Made by a program: the position numbers and the translations under genes. Below, one piece after another: positions 35,286-41,918 of a stretch of 64,000 nt of DNA. This stretch comes from Siderastrea siderea. Lineage: Eukaryota > Cnidaria > Anthozoa > Scleractinia > Rhizangiidae. The DNA lies in the NCBI GenBank assembly GCA_964030785.1, contig OZ034966.1:9105152-9169151 (forward strand). Reading direction: 5' to 3'. A model generated the notes under the pieces. That model made no database searches and was not told the DNA's origin. It saw only the letters and a program-made list of their open reading frames with translations. Positions within the stretch are counted from its first letter, which is position 1. Each line of letters starts with the position of its first letter.

Positions 35286-35533
35286 ACCACCTCCACTTTG
35301 TTGAAGGAGATGAGTTTGGCGTTGGCACGTTGGCGTTCGAAGCGATCCAACACCTCTTCACAAATCTCATCACTGTCCGCCATCTCTTCGGGGCATAACA
35401 AAGGTTCATCAGGGGAATTTGCTGTCGTCTCTTCTTCTGGCTCTGAATCGGACATCTCTAGTCCAAGCAATGACATCATCTCATGTGTGGCGAGGCCACT
35501 AGGCCCCGCTTCGTCCTCTTGGCGAGAGGACAT
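35234..35533 (-). CDS. small acidic protein with LxCxE motif
   Basis: Protein of 99 aa starting 34 bases inside a clear TATA box. The first 60 residues are strongly acidic (SDSEPEEE at 28-35). Residues 45-49 are LLCPE, an exact LxCxE retinoblastoma-binding consensus in an acidic setting, as in papillomavirus E7 and polyomavirus T antigens. LxCxE-bearing small proteins have been reported from adintoviruses. The last 17 codons overlap the PolB start in another frame. It is the first gene of the leftward early unit. Suggested role: releasing E2F to push the host cell into S phase (inference). It could alternatively be a displaced N-terminal extension of PolB. Confidence 0.6.
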   Translation of the reverse strand: MSSRQEDEAGPSGLATHEMMSLLGLEMSDSEPEEETTANSPDEPLLCPEEMADSDEICEEVLDRFERQRANAKLISFNKVEVVWIPMKRVPSTLNSNVL

Positions 35534-35566
35534 GATCAGATGAACTTGGTGGTGACCGGTGCTCGG

Positions 35567-35574
35567 CTTTTATA
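35567..35574 (-). promoter_or_regulatory. TATA box, leftward early promoter
   Basis: TATAAAAG on the minus strand, 34 bases before the ATG at 35533. Forms a divergent promoter with the plus-strand TATA at 35685. Confidence 0.75.
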
Positions 35575-35684
35575 GGGATTAAAGTCATTCCTCGCAAAGT
35601 ATTGTGGGGCAACGAGGGTGGGGGGACCCCCCTCCCCCCTCTCTATTTGGGGTCCCTGGTGCATCACGGGAACGAATGAGAGAC

Positions 35685-35691
35685 TATAAAA
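35685..35691 (+). promoter_or_regulatory. TATA box, rightward early promoter
   Basis: TATAAAA 38 bases upstream of the ATG at 35723. The 110 bases between the two TATA boxes carry a C/G-rich stretch (GGGGGGACCCCCCTCCCCCC). Confidence 0.75.
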
Positions 35692-35722
35692 CAGATCGAC
35701 CCTCGAGGTGAGTCATCTCAAA

Positions 35723-36145
35723 ATGGACTCTGACCATGAGAAGTTGTTAGAAAGATTCGAAGAGTTTGAGGTAGATTTGGAAGTGGAAGAGATCTTGGGG
35801 AAAGTCAAGAGGGAGTTGCTGTTGAAGGACGAAAGCTTTAGTGAGTTTGCAGAAAGGTTAAAGGAACTGGAACCCGAAAAAGTAGAGGCCCAGAGAAGAC
35901 GAGAAGAACAGGTGGCTCCTTTTCAGCAACGGTGCTACCCCCAATTAACCTGCGATTGGTTCATCGAGGGTCTCGACTATTGTTGTGACTACTGGCGGTA
36001 CCAGTTTAAACGTCCACGGACACCTCCCCCAGCACCACCGCCATCGCCCAATGTCTGCCGGAAACGAGGACCTCCGCCGCAGTCACCGTCGCAGCCACCG
36101 TCGCAGACCCCCCGTGAAGTACCGACAAAACAACGACGACCTTAA
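35723..36145 (+). CDS. unknown early protein, coiled-coil plus Pro-rich tail
   Basis: Protein of 140 aa. Residues 1-65 are charged and helical, with many Leu/Glu/Lys (LLERFEEFEV, FAERLKELEPEKVEAQRRREE). Residues 70-95 hold an aromatic and Cys-rich patch (RCYPQLTCDW, DYCCDYWRYQF). The tail is Pro-rich and basic (PPPAPPPSPN). No family recognised. The ATG at 35723 is chosen because it lies 38 bases from the TATA box. The last 95 bases overlap the next gene in another frame, so the two may be expressed by alternative splicing or leaky scanning. Confidence 0.6.
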   Translation: MDSDHEKLLERFEEFEVDLEVEEILGKVKRELLLKDESFSEFAERLKELEPEKVEAQRRREEQVAPFQQRCYPQLTCDWFIEGLDYCCDYWRYQFKRPRTPPPAPPPSPNVCRKRGPPPQSPSQPPSQTPREVPTKQRRP

Positions 36146-37217
36146 CGACTACGACTCAAACGATGACGTTGACGACAAGAAGGACGAGGACTACGACCCA
36201 TACGATGACGTTGACGACTATGACCCTGACGACGACGACGAACTGCCAGACCTTACGGCTAAACGATCACGCAACATCACCAAAAGTGCATGGTACCGAG
36301 CCGAACACCCAGAGCAAGTGGCTGCCCAGAAAAAATTGTACAGAGAAAGGAACCGAGAGTTCATAGCGATGGCTGCCAAGTGTTACCGGGAAAGGAATCG
36401 AGTCCGCTTGGCGGAGAGCAAAAAGCGCTACCGCGAAAAAAATCGAGCTCAGCTGGCGGAGTACGATAGGGCCTACCGGGAAAGGAATCAAGCCCGCTTG
36501 AAGGAGACCCGAAGGCTTAACCGGGAAAGGAATCGAGACCGCTTGAGGGAGTACGGCAAGCGCTACCGGGAAAGGAATCGAGCCCAGCTGGCGGAGTACG
36601 ATAGGGCCTACCGGCAAAACAATCTGGAACGGCGCCTGATGTATGAGCAACAATATCGGGAGACCCATCGAGAGCTGTTGAGGGAGAAAGGGAGGCACCG
36701 TCGAGCCCGCCTGGCGGAGAAAAAGAGAACTCGAGAGAAATTGAAGGCCTTAGGACCTTTGACACTGACCATTCTCCTGACGGATTGTTTGAAATCCGTT
36801 CCTGTGACGTCGTATGTCCAAGCCTTTTGTAAGTCACTGGAATCTGTGAAGGCATTAGGACCCATGGAACTAACGATTCCCCTTACGGATTGTTTGAAAT
36901 CGGCGCACCTTCCTGTGGATACGAACGTAACGCCCAGGGAGTCCTTTCTTCAACTCCTTGAGGAGGAGGAGGACTCTCATACTGTATTTGATTTAGATTC
37001 GGGGAGCGTGCAAGTCGTGGACCCCCCTGATTGGGAGAACCTTTCGTTTTTGCAGGACTTATGGAAAGACATGTCACCCGACGATTGGGAGCAGGTCATG
37101 AACGATGTCGAGGAGTCTTCGTCCTTTGATCTGGAGGAATTGCTGTCCCCTGAAGACCTCGTTCATGACATGTCATCCGATGAGGGCGTTGATTTATTGT
37201 ATGATTTTGTGACTTGA
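36051..37217 (+). CDS. repeat protein with YRERNR units and acidic C-terminus
   Basis: Protein of 388 aa from the first ATG in frame (36051). Layout: Arg-rich start, a very acidic stretch (DDVDDYDPDDDDE), then about nine repeats of 14 residues of the type YRERNRxRLAEYxR (about residues 85-235) that should form a charged helix. Next come two copies of an 18-residue block ending in LTDCLKS (about residues 240-300). The C-terminus is acidic with hydrophobic clusters (SFDLEELLSPEDL), reminiscent of a transcription activation domain. The basic repeats plus acidic tail suggest a nucleic-acid-binding regulator of the early unit (inference). No family recognised. Confidence 0.65.
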   Translation: MSAGNEDLRRSHRRSHRRRPPVKYRQNNDDLNDYDSNDDVDDKKDEDYDPYDDVDDYDPDDDDELPDLTAKRSRNITKSAWYRAEHPEQVAAQKKLYRERNREFIAMAAKCYRERNRVRLAESKKRYREKNRAQLAEYDRAYRERNQARLKETRRLNRERNRDRLREYGKRYRERNRAQLAEYDRAYRQNNLERRLMYEQQYRETHRELLREKGRHRRARLAEKKRTREKLKALGPLTLTILLTDCLKSVPVTSYVQAFCKSLESVKALGPMELTIPLTDCLKSAHLPVDTNVTPRESFLQLLEEEEDSHTVFDLDSGSVQVVDPPDWENLSFLQDLWKDMSPDDWEQVMNDVEESSSFDLEELLSPEDLVHDMSSDEGVDLLYDFVT

Positions 37218-37279
37218 ACATTCGCCTCAGTATTTGGCAGAACTTTTTTGAAATCGTATGACTATTTGGCACAACATCT

Positions 37280-37531
37280 CTTAGTATTTTGGCAGAACAT
37301 TTTAGCTAGGGTGCGCCACCCTTTTAGGTTTCCAATTGGAGTACGCCAAGACGGGTGTAGACTGTTAGAAGTCAACACGATCGCATCCGATTCATCGGGT
37401 GTAAAACACGATCGATTCATCGATGAATCGGATGTGATCGTGTTGACTTCTAACAGTTTACACCCGTCTTGGCGTATTCCAGTTGGATGCCTTCATGCTC
37501 GAAAAGGATGTGCTCGATTGTATTTCCTGTT
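37280..37531 (-). pseudogene. relic PolB fragment split by a foldback
   Basis: On the minus strand, 37470-37520 reads like the palm segment IExxxxEHEGIQLEYAK and 37280-37320 like the next block GxRTLAKM. These correspond to PolB sequence at 32060-32110 and 31990-32040, at clearly diverged codons. Between them sits a hairpin whose arms come from the exonuclease region. This is a fragment of a second, related polymerase gene, not a copy of the neighbouring one, since many third positions differ. Confidence 0.75.
37331..37487. repeat. 67-bp inverted repeat derived from the PolB exonuclease region
   Basis: Arms 37331-37397 and 37421-37487 match with four mismatches; the loop is 23 bases. Read on the plus strand the left arm encodes DGCRLLEV and then, after a one-base slip, HDRIRFI. 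This matches the PolB block at 33612-33665 (NGCKLLEVKHDRIRFID), with differences mostly in third codon positions. Transcribed from either side it would fold into a near-perfect 67-bp hairpin. Confidence 0.85.
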
Positions 37532-37631
37532 TGAGACGGTAGAACATTGTATCATTGTGGTAGAACTAAAAAATGAGACAGTGATTGACATTTTCATTTT
37601 TTATTTACTCAACATGTCATGTCATTAAATT

Positions 37632-37988
37632 TTACAATTTTAAACGTTTCTTGGTTTGCATGATTTTTTTGACCACCCGTTCCGTCTTGGTTTTCTTGCC
37701 GGGTAATCGATCAATGGCTTGGATCATCTTGGTATCGGCTTTCCATTTATCTTGTAAATTCTTGGCACGGCTGTAATCAATGTCGTGTTGTTTAGCAATC
37801 TGGTCCAAGCGATTGATCCCGGGATCCCCACGTTTCAGACGTTTGGCCAAATGGGTGCCAGGGCCCATGTATTGATACCCAGGCCAATGAAATTCCTTCC
37901 CCGTCTTAGCAATCCATTTTTGGACATCCAAGGCCCCTCCTCGTTGGGGGCGTTTCCGCTTGATACCCCTTCTCCTCTTGGTGGGCAT
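37632..37988 (-). CDS. parvovirus-type phospholipase A2 virion protein
   Basis: Protein of 118 aa. Residues 36-72 carry the viral PLA2 core: calcium-loop YMGPG (40-44) and the catalytic HD pair in AKQHDIDY (68-69), the signature of the parvovirus VP1-unique domain. A basic N-terminus contains QRGGAL (15-20), a likely protease processing site also found in other small proteins here. The C-terminus is Lys-rich. Expected role: opening the endosomal membrane during entry, packaged in the capsid. Last gene of the late leftward unit, 3 bases after the preceding gene. A PLA2 gene is known from adintoviruses. Confidence 0.88.
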   Translation of the reverse strand: MPTKRRRGIKRKRPQRGGALDVQKWIAKTGKEFHWPGYQYMGPGTHLAKRLKRGDPGINRLDQIAKQHDIDYSRAKNLQDKWKADTKMIQAIDRLPGKKTKTERVVKKIMQTKKRLKL

Positions 37989-37991
37989 GTT

Positions 37992-38633
37992 TTAGTCCGT
38001 GTCGTAATCCAATCGACGTCGTAACTTTTTGCCACGAGCCCAATCTTCCCAACCGGGTAAAGGTTTCAATCGTTCCACTTCTCGAGCGGGTCCTTTGCCT
38101 TTGCCTTTTGCCTTTGCCCAAGGACTCTCGGCTATCTTTTTTTCCAAGGTCTTGCGCTGTTCTCGAATGGCTTCTAAACGCGACTCCCCTCGACTGGTGG
38201 ATGGGCTCCCTTTCTTAGGAATTTTACTGGTAGTGGCTGCTCCTTTGCCTTTCTTGGTTGCAGGGGTAATGGGTGGTTTGGGGCTGGACGGGCTGCCTTT
38301 TATCATGCGCTTCAACCATTGTTCCACAGGTCCCGTTACCAAATCCCCAGCTTCTTCCTCACCTTCTTCGCCTGGCAGACCACCCGGGGCACCAACCCCC
38401 ACCCCGCCAGGAAATTGTCGAATGCGTTTGGTTAACTTGGTCAATTCTTGACTGAACGGTTTGGTTTGAGCATTGACCAAGGCTGGGGGTAATTGGGGAT
38501 TGGCTAACAACACATGTTTTTGGGCGGCGAGCGTCGCGGCTTTGTTCAACAAGGCATTTTCGGTGAGTTCTCCTTTATAATATTGAATGAGTTGTTCCAA
38601 GTCCTGGTGGGGAATCATGTAGACCTCGTCCAT
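37992..38633 (-). CDS. Polinton-family virion protein, unknown function
   Basis: Protein of 213 aa. The N-terminal block (IPHQDLEQLIQYYKGELTEN, residues 7-26) and the C-terminal WARGKKLRRRLDYD resemble conserved ends of a protein I recall from cnidarian Polinton-like elements. The middle is low-complexity: Gly/Glu-rich, then Lys/Ser/Pro/Thr-rich. A charged helix follows (about 150-175). No enzymatic motif. Probably a structural or core-associated protein. Start ATG at 38633. Confidence 0.6.
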   Translation of the reverse strand: MDEVYMIPHQDLEQLIQYYKGELTENALLNKAATLAAQKHVLLANPQLPPALVNAQTKPFSQELTKLTKRIRQFPGGVGVGAPGGLPGEEGEEEAGDLVTGPVEQWLKRMIKGSPSSPKPPITPATKKGKGAATTSKIPKKGSPSTSRGESRLEAIREQRKTLEKKIAESPWAKAKGKGKGPAREVERLKPLPGWEDWARGKKLRRRLDYDTD

Positions 38634-38636
38634 GGT

Positions 38637-38735
38637 CGTTGACTACAATCGGGGCAAAGGTCTTCCAATGCACGACAGTTGTCACAACAGGTGATATTTA
38701 TGCTTCCAATAAGAGTCTTTCCATGTCTTGACACG
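38637..38735 (-). other. short spacer with a Cys-rich frame
   Basis: About 100 bases. One minus-strand frame encodes ITCCDNCRALEDLCPDC, a CxxC-x7-CxxC arrangement, but has no ATG before it. It may be a remnant or a short exon. A TATA-like CATAAATA lies near 38700. Confidence 0.3.
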
Positions 38736-39053
38736 TTAACGAACACATTGACATAACACCTCGTGAAGTCCTTGAAACAATCCGCGTCCTTTTTGTTGGA
38801 CTAACCACTGACGACGTTTTTTGACGGAATGTCGACGACGTCCCAAATCACGTAGTACCTTTTTATAGGGTTGAAGTTTAGCCAGCATGGGTGGGGTGAC
38901 AGGAATCTTGTTTTTTAAGAAGTTCAATACCAGTTCACTCACAGCATTGATTTGATCGGCATTGGCATGTTGTAACAACTCTTGACGTTTGGAACCATTG
39001 GCTTCTTGTAACATGGACCGTAAAAACGGTAATTGACGTCGAAGACGTTGCAT
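38736..39053 (-). CDS. small basic Polinton core-like protein
   Basis: Protein of 105 aa, rich in Arg, Lys and Leu. The block RLRRQLPFLRSMLQ followed by LLQHANADQINAVSELVLN and IPVTPPMLAKLQPYKKVL resembles a small protein I recall as recurrent in cnidarian adintovirus-like elements. The C-terminal QQKGRGLF may be a degenerate form of the QRGG processing site. Probably nucleic-acid-binding and packaged. Confidence 0.6.
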   Translation of the reverse strand: MQRLRRQLPFLRSMLQEANGSKRQELLQHANADQINAVSELVLNFLKNKIPVTPPMLAKLQPYKKVLRDLGRRRHSVKKRRQWLVQQKGRGLFQGLHEVLCQCVR

Positions 39054-39056
39054 CCT

Positions 39057-39227
39057 TTATCGGTGACGACGACGATACCGTTGGTTGGCTTTTTGGATCG
39101 TGCGTTTTATACGTTTATCCGTTTCCAAGGCCACGGCTTTCCCCAATCCCACCATGGTGGGGACCAATAAATTTAAAAAACCGCCTCGTTGACGACGTCG
39201 TCGTCGTCTTCTCCTCAAGGATACCAT
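39057..39227 (-). CDS. 56-aa basic core peptide (pX-like)
   Basis: A 56-aa frame: MVSL, eight consecutive Arg, then QRGGFLNLLVP and a basic C-terminus ending RRRHR. The architecture (Arg run, GG processing site, short hydrophobic stretch, basic end) matches the 63-aa protein at 44523 and recalls adenovirus core peptide X/mu. The start overlaps the end of the upstream gene by 13 bases, and 3 bases separate its stop from the next ATG, so it fits the operon-like packing exactly. Confidence 0.65.
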   Translation of the reverse strand: MVSLRRRRRRRRQRGGFLNLLVPTMVGLGKAVALETDKRIKRTIQKANQRYRRRHR

Positions 39228-39547
39228 GGACGGTTCATCAACACACGTTGAAGGGCTTTGTTTTGTTTGATCACGTCTCGCGACTCTTTATAGCCTTGAC
39301 GGGTATTGCGTTTGAAATCTTGCCACCAACCCCCACCTCGTTGTCGGTAATGTTGTACATTATCGGTAATGCCTTTCAAGGCTTGACCGCCTAATTTGCC
39401 TAAAGCGAGTCCAAACCCAGGCGCTGGACCTGATAGAAACATACTCATGCCATGGGCAATTTTATCCACCAAACGGGGTTTCCGACGCATTAAAGCCCCT
39501 CCTCTTTGTTTCCTTTTTCTGCGTCGTCGTCGTCGTTGGACGGCCAT
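39215..39547 (-). CDS. basic virion protein with two QRGG sites
   Basis: Protein of 110 aa. The N-terminus is nearly all Arg/Lys (residues 5-14), then QRGGAL (15-20), a hydrophobic Gly/Ala/Pro segment (about 35-60) and a second QRGGGW (about 69-74), then a charged helix. The two GG-X sites would release an N-terminal basic peptide and a C-terminal fragment, as adenain does with adenovirus precursor proteins. Overlaps the end of the upstream membrane-protein gene by 58 bases in another frame. Confidence 0.65.
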   Translation of the reverse strand: MAVQRRRRRRKRKQRGGALMRRKPRLVDKIAHGMSMFLSGPAPGFGLALGKLGGQALKGITDNVQHYRQRGGGWWQDFKRNTRQGYKESRDVIKQNKALQRVLMNRPWYP

Positions 39548-40152
39548 GGTTCTAAGAGTGTGGGACTGGGAGGGAGCGGCTTTTTATCGATCCAATAATC
39601 TTTGGGTCTCAAGGGACGAGGACATCCGTCCACATAACATAGGGCTTCCACGGGTTGGTATACAAAATGACGATGGTAATCTTGGAGACATCGTTTGGGT
39701 AACGGAGGGGTGAAATCCACAATGGTATCATCCAAGGTTTGCATCTTGATTAAAAATCGTTCCAGATACTCCAAGGGAACACCACGCACATGGGTTTTCA
39801 ATTCGGTCAAGGCTTTGGCATAGGTGGTAAACGCAAATCGACTCATGGTCACTTTAAATCGGTATTGTTTAAAATCATTCCATCCTTTGACCACGGTCCC
39901 CACTGCTGCCAAACAGGCTACCAACGTACTGTTTTCCAAAAGCGGACCCGCAATCATGCCTGCAGCCATCAGGAGTAATGCCATGCCATTGAACAAGGCA
40001 TTGATACACTTGAAATGATTCAACATTTTTCGATAACACCACCATTGTTGATGGTAAAACGCATACAAGGAATCCATACGTTGTAATAATTCCGGGGGGA
40101 ATCGAATACCATGATGTTTCGATCCATTCAATAACGACACGACGGTTTTCAT
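39490..40152 (-). CDS. two-transmembrane protein
   Basis: Protein of 220 aa (ATG at 40152). Two adjacent hydrophobic segments (about residues 47-69 and 74-92) form a hairpin, flanked by a soluble N-terminus with Trp/Tyr (HQQWWCYRKM) and a long charged C-terminus ending in an acidic tail (NDDDDAEKGNKEE). Likely in the virion's lipid layer or a cell membrane; function unknown. A TATA-like TTATAAAC near 40207 lies inside the previous gene. Confidence 0.6.
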   Translation of the reverse strand: MKTVVSLLNGSKHHGIRFPPELLQRMDSLYAFYHQQWWCYRKMLNHFKCINALFNGMALLLMAAGMIAGPLLENSTLVACLAAVGTVVKGWNDFKQYRFKVTMSRFAFTTYAKALTELKTHVRGVPLEYLERFLIKMQTLDDTIVDFTPPLPKRCLQDYHRHFVYQPVEALCYVDGCPRPLRPKDYWIDKKPLPPSPTLLEPWPSNDDDDAEKGNKEEGL

Positions 40153-40154
40153 CC

Positions 40155-41075
40155 TCACGGCGAAACCCGGGACGAAGACGTTTGTACGCTCGGTGCTCCT
40201 CCCTGTTTATAACTGGTCACAATGCTATTGGTCATGGTGACATTGGCAATTTCACGTCCTTGTGCTAATTGTTCTTGATCTTGTAACAGCATGCGTAAAC
40301 GTCGTTGTAAATCTGCTTGACGCAAGGTACGAGGGGGTGGACTCCCAGACGTCCAAGATCCTCGAGGGGTGGCTGGATTGGAGGCAGGTGTCAAAGGTGA
40401 ACCGCGGAAAAGTCGTCGTCGTCGTCCGCGTCGTCCACCACGTCGTCCACCACGACGGCCACCACCACCACCACCACCACCACCACCACCGCCACCACCT
40501 CCTCCACCTCCTCCACCACCACCACCAGCACCACCAGCGCCACCAGCACCACCTCCAGCACCACCACCAGCACCACCAGCACCACCACGCCCACCACCAC
40601 CACCACCACGTCCACCACCACGCCCACCACTACCACCACCACGCCCACCACTACCACCACGTCCACCACCACGCCCACCACCACGTCCATTACCCCCTGC
40701 ACCCGCTGCTGTCCGACCACTTGGCGCTGTTCGCCAACCAGGTGGACTTCTCGGGGACTCCGGGGTGGTGTGTATGCTACGGAATGATTGATTTCCTGGA
40801 CTTCCTACCCCAGCGGGGGAAGAGGCCTGTGCAGGGGGTGCACCATCTACATCGGGCCAGCCGGCGACTGTACGGGGAGAGGGAAGACTGCTCAAAAACT
40901 CATGGAGGGCATCGGGGTGAATTTCCTCCATGGCGACGTCGAGAAGGCCTTGGTCTCCCGTCATATACAAATCTTGGAAGGCCCTTGGGGACATTTGATT
41001 ACTGGTGGTCGCCCCCACACCCGCAGGGGCCACGGTATCGTACGATTGCGGAGGTTGACGGTCATCATCCGCCAT
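40155..41075 (-). CDS. Gly/Arg-rich virion protein
   Basis: Protein of 306 aa from the ATG at 41075, chosen because the TATA box (41108-41115) is 33 bases upstream; an in-frame ATG at 41141 lies before it. The N-terminal third is acidic with a helical block (ALHEFLSSLPSP). The middle (about 125-215) is almost pure Gly with Arg (RGGG, GAGG), encoded by a (CCA)n-like repeat. Then comes an RRGGRRGGRRG stretch and a C-terminal segment ending in TNSIVTSYKQGGAPSV, with a possible GG-X site. RGG repeats commonly bind nucleic acid. Function unknown. Confidence 0.65.
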   Translation of the reverse strand: MADDDRQPPQSYDTVAPAGVGATTSNQMSPRAFQDLYMTGDQGLLDVAMEEIHPDALHEFLSSLPSPRTVAGWPDVDGAPPAQASSPAGVGSPGNQSFRSIHTTPESPRSPPGWRTAPSGRTAAGAGGNGRGGGRGGGRGGSGGRGGGSGGRGGGRGGGGGGRGGAGGAGGGAGGGAGGAGGAGGGGGGGGGGGGGGGGGGGGGGGRRGGRRGGRRGRRRRLFRGSPLTPASNPATPRGSWTSGSPPPRTLRQADLQRRLRMLLQDQEQLAQGREIANVTMTNSIVTSYKQGGAPSVQTSSSRVSP

Positions 41076-41107
41076 GGTTGCTTTCTCTTTTTCCTGTTGA
41101 AAGGGTG

Positions 41108-41115
41108 CCTTTATA
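41108..41115 (-). promoter_or_regulatory. TATA box of the Gly/Arg-rich protein gene
   Basis: TATAAAGG on the minus strand, 33 bases upstream of the ATG at 41075, inside the 3' end of the ATPase gene. Confidence 0.6.
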
Positions 41116-41764
41116 GTCGTTTTTGATAGGTGCGAGTCCATCCTTCGTCTTTTAACAGGTGACTCAACAACCGTTGTTGATCGGAGGAGGCGGGATGTAA
41201 ATCCAACACCAAATACCCATACGGTCGTGTAGTAGCTTGATGAAACGGCCCCAACGTGTCTTTCCAGGTGCTAGGAAACGATTGAAGCATGACATTGCGT
41301 ACCCCTAATTGATCTCGGGGGTTCTTGAACGCCACGATGTAATGGGCATTGCGGGAAATACTTTTGGCATATCGACCCACGGGAAACATGTCTTGGCACA
41401 AGTACAACACGGTCATCCCTTGATGATGTGAATGTTTGGTGAATAAATCCAACACGCGTTTATCGTGACTCCCTTCATCCATTAAATCATCCAAGACCAG
41501 GACCCCATGTCCTTGAGGAAACCATTGGACCAACGCCTCATGATCGGGAATCCCTTCGTGAAACACAACCCCTTGATCTTGCATGCCTTGAAATCGATCT
41601 TGCCAGGCCCCATAACAATAATGCAGTTGGGTCGGTGGGGTTTCAAACAAATCCGGGTTGTCTACCAAGAGTTTTTCCGTAAAGACGGTTTTGCCACATC
41701 CCGAAGGACCCACGACCAAGATAGAGGAGGGAGTATGAAAACGAAACGGTTTCCCCGTTTGCAT
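41111..41764 (-). CDS. ATP: genome-packaging ATPase (FtsK/HerA type)
   Basis: Protein of 217 aa. Walker A is GPSGCGKT (residues 19-26); Walker B is the hydrophobic strand GVLVLDDLMDE about 70 residues later. A downstream block, TVLYLCQDMF, fits sensor-I of the A32/FtsK-HerA superfamily. It is the size usual for Polinton and virophage packaging ATPases. Expected role: driving DNA into the procapsid. Follows the tRNA-like gene and protease in the late unit. Intact. Confidence 0.92.
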   Translation of the reverse strand: MQTGKPFRFHTPSSILVVGPSGCGKTVFTEKLLVDNPDLFETPPTQLHYCYGAWQDRFQGMQDQGVVFHEGIPDHEALVQWFPQGHGVLVLDDLMDEGSHDKRVLDLFTKHSHHQGMTVLYLCQDMFPVGRYAKSISRNAHYIVAFKNPRDQLGVRNVMLQSFPSTWKDTLGPFHQATTRPYGYLVLDLHPASSDQQRLLSHLLKDEGWTRTYQKRL

Positions 41765-41805
41765 GATGACTAACTACCCTTAGAAAAAAAAAGGCACCTT
41801 TTTAT

Positions 41806-41890
41806 TGGAATCGGTGGGACTCGAACCCACGCACGATCTCCTCATGTATTCGGGGGGATCCAAAGGCTCTACCCACTGAGCTACGACTCC
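41806..41890 (-). tRNA. tRNA-like Pol III gene with long variable arm
   Basis: An 85-base cloverleaf fits by eye. The acceptor pairs GGAGTCG with CGATTCC (one G-U). A box TAGCTCAGTGGGTAGAGC; D stem GCTC/GAGC. Anticodon stem TTTGG/CCGAA (one U-G). Long variable arm with a 4-bp stem (CATG/CGTG) and 7-base loop. T arm GTGGG-TTCGAGT-CCCAC, a textbook B box. A run of T follows on the minus strand (41783-41791), a Pol III terminator. The anticodon loop is only six bases (ATCCCC), so I assign no amino acid. It may be a true class II tRNA, a decayed one, or a VA-RNA-like regulatory transcript. It fills the only long gap between late genes. Confidence 0.7.
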
Positions 41891-41918
41891 GACACCACTT
41901 TTTTCCAACAAATTTTAT

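Larger units (their letters stand above)
37218..37631. other. convergent intergenic region
   Basis: Separates the plus-strand early unit from the minus-strand late unit. Holds the PolB relic and its foldback (next entries) and a doubled word GTATTTTGGCAGAACA (37229 and 37283). No gene. Confidence 0.7.

Noticed and set aside
35234..35533. POLB N-terminal extension by frameshift from the LxCxE frame
   Set aside because: The frames overlap but I see no slippery heptamer, and POLB has a good ATG of its own; left as an alternative only.
40262..41116. His-rich and Pro-rich frames on the plus strand opposite the Gly-rich gene
   Set aside because: Shadows of the GGN-rich coding sequence on the minus strand; no promoter on the plus strand.
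41806..41890. Assigning the tRNA-like gene to a specific amino acid
   Set aside because: The anticodon loop has six bases under the only good stem pairing, so the anticodon cannot be fixed by eye.
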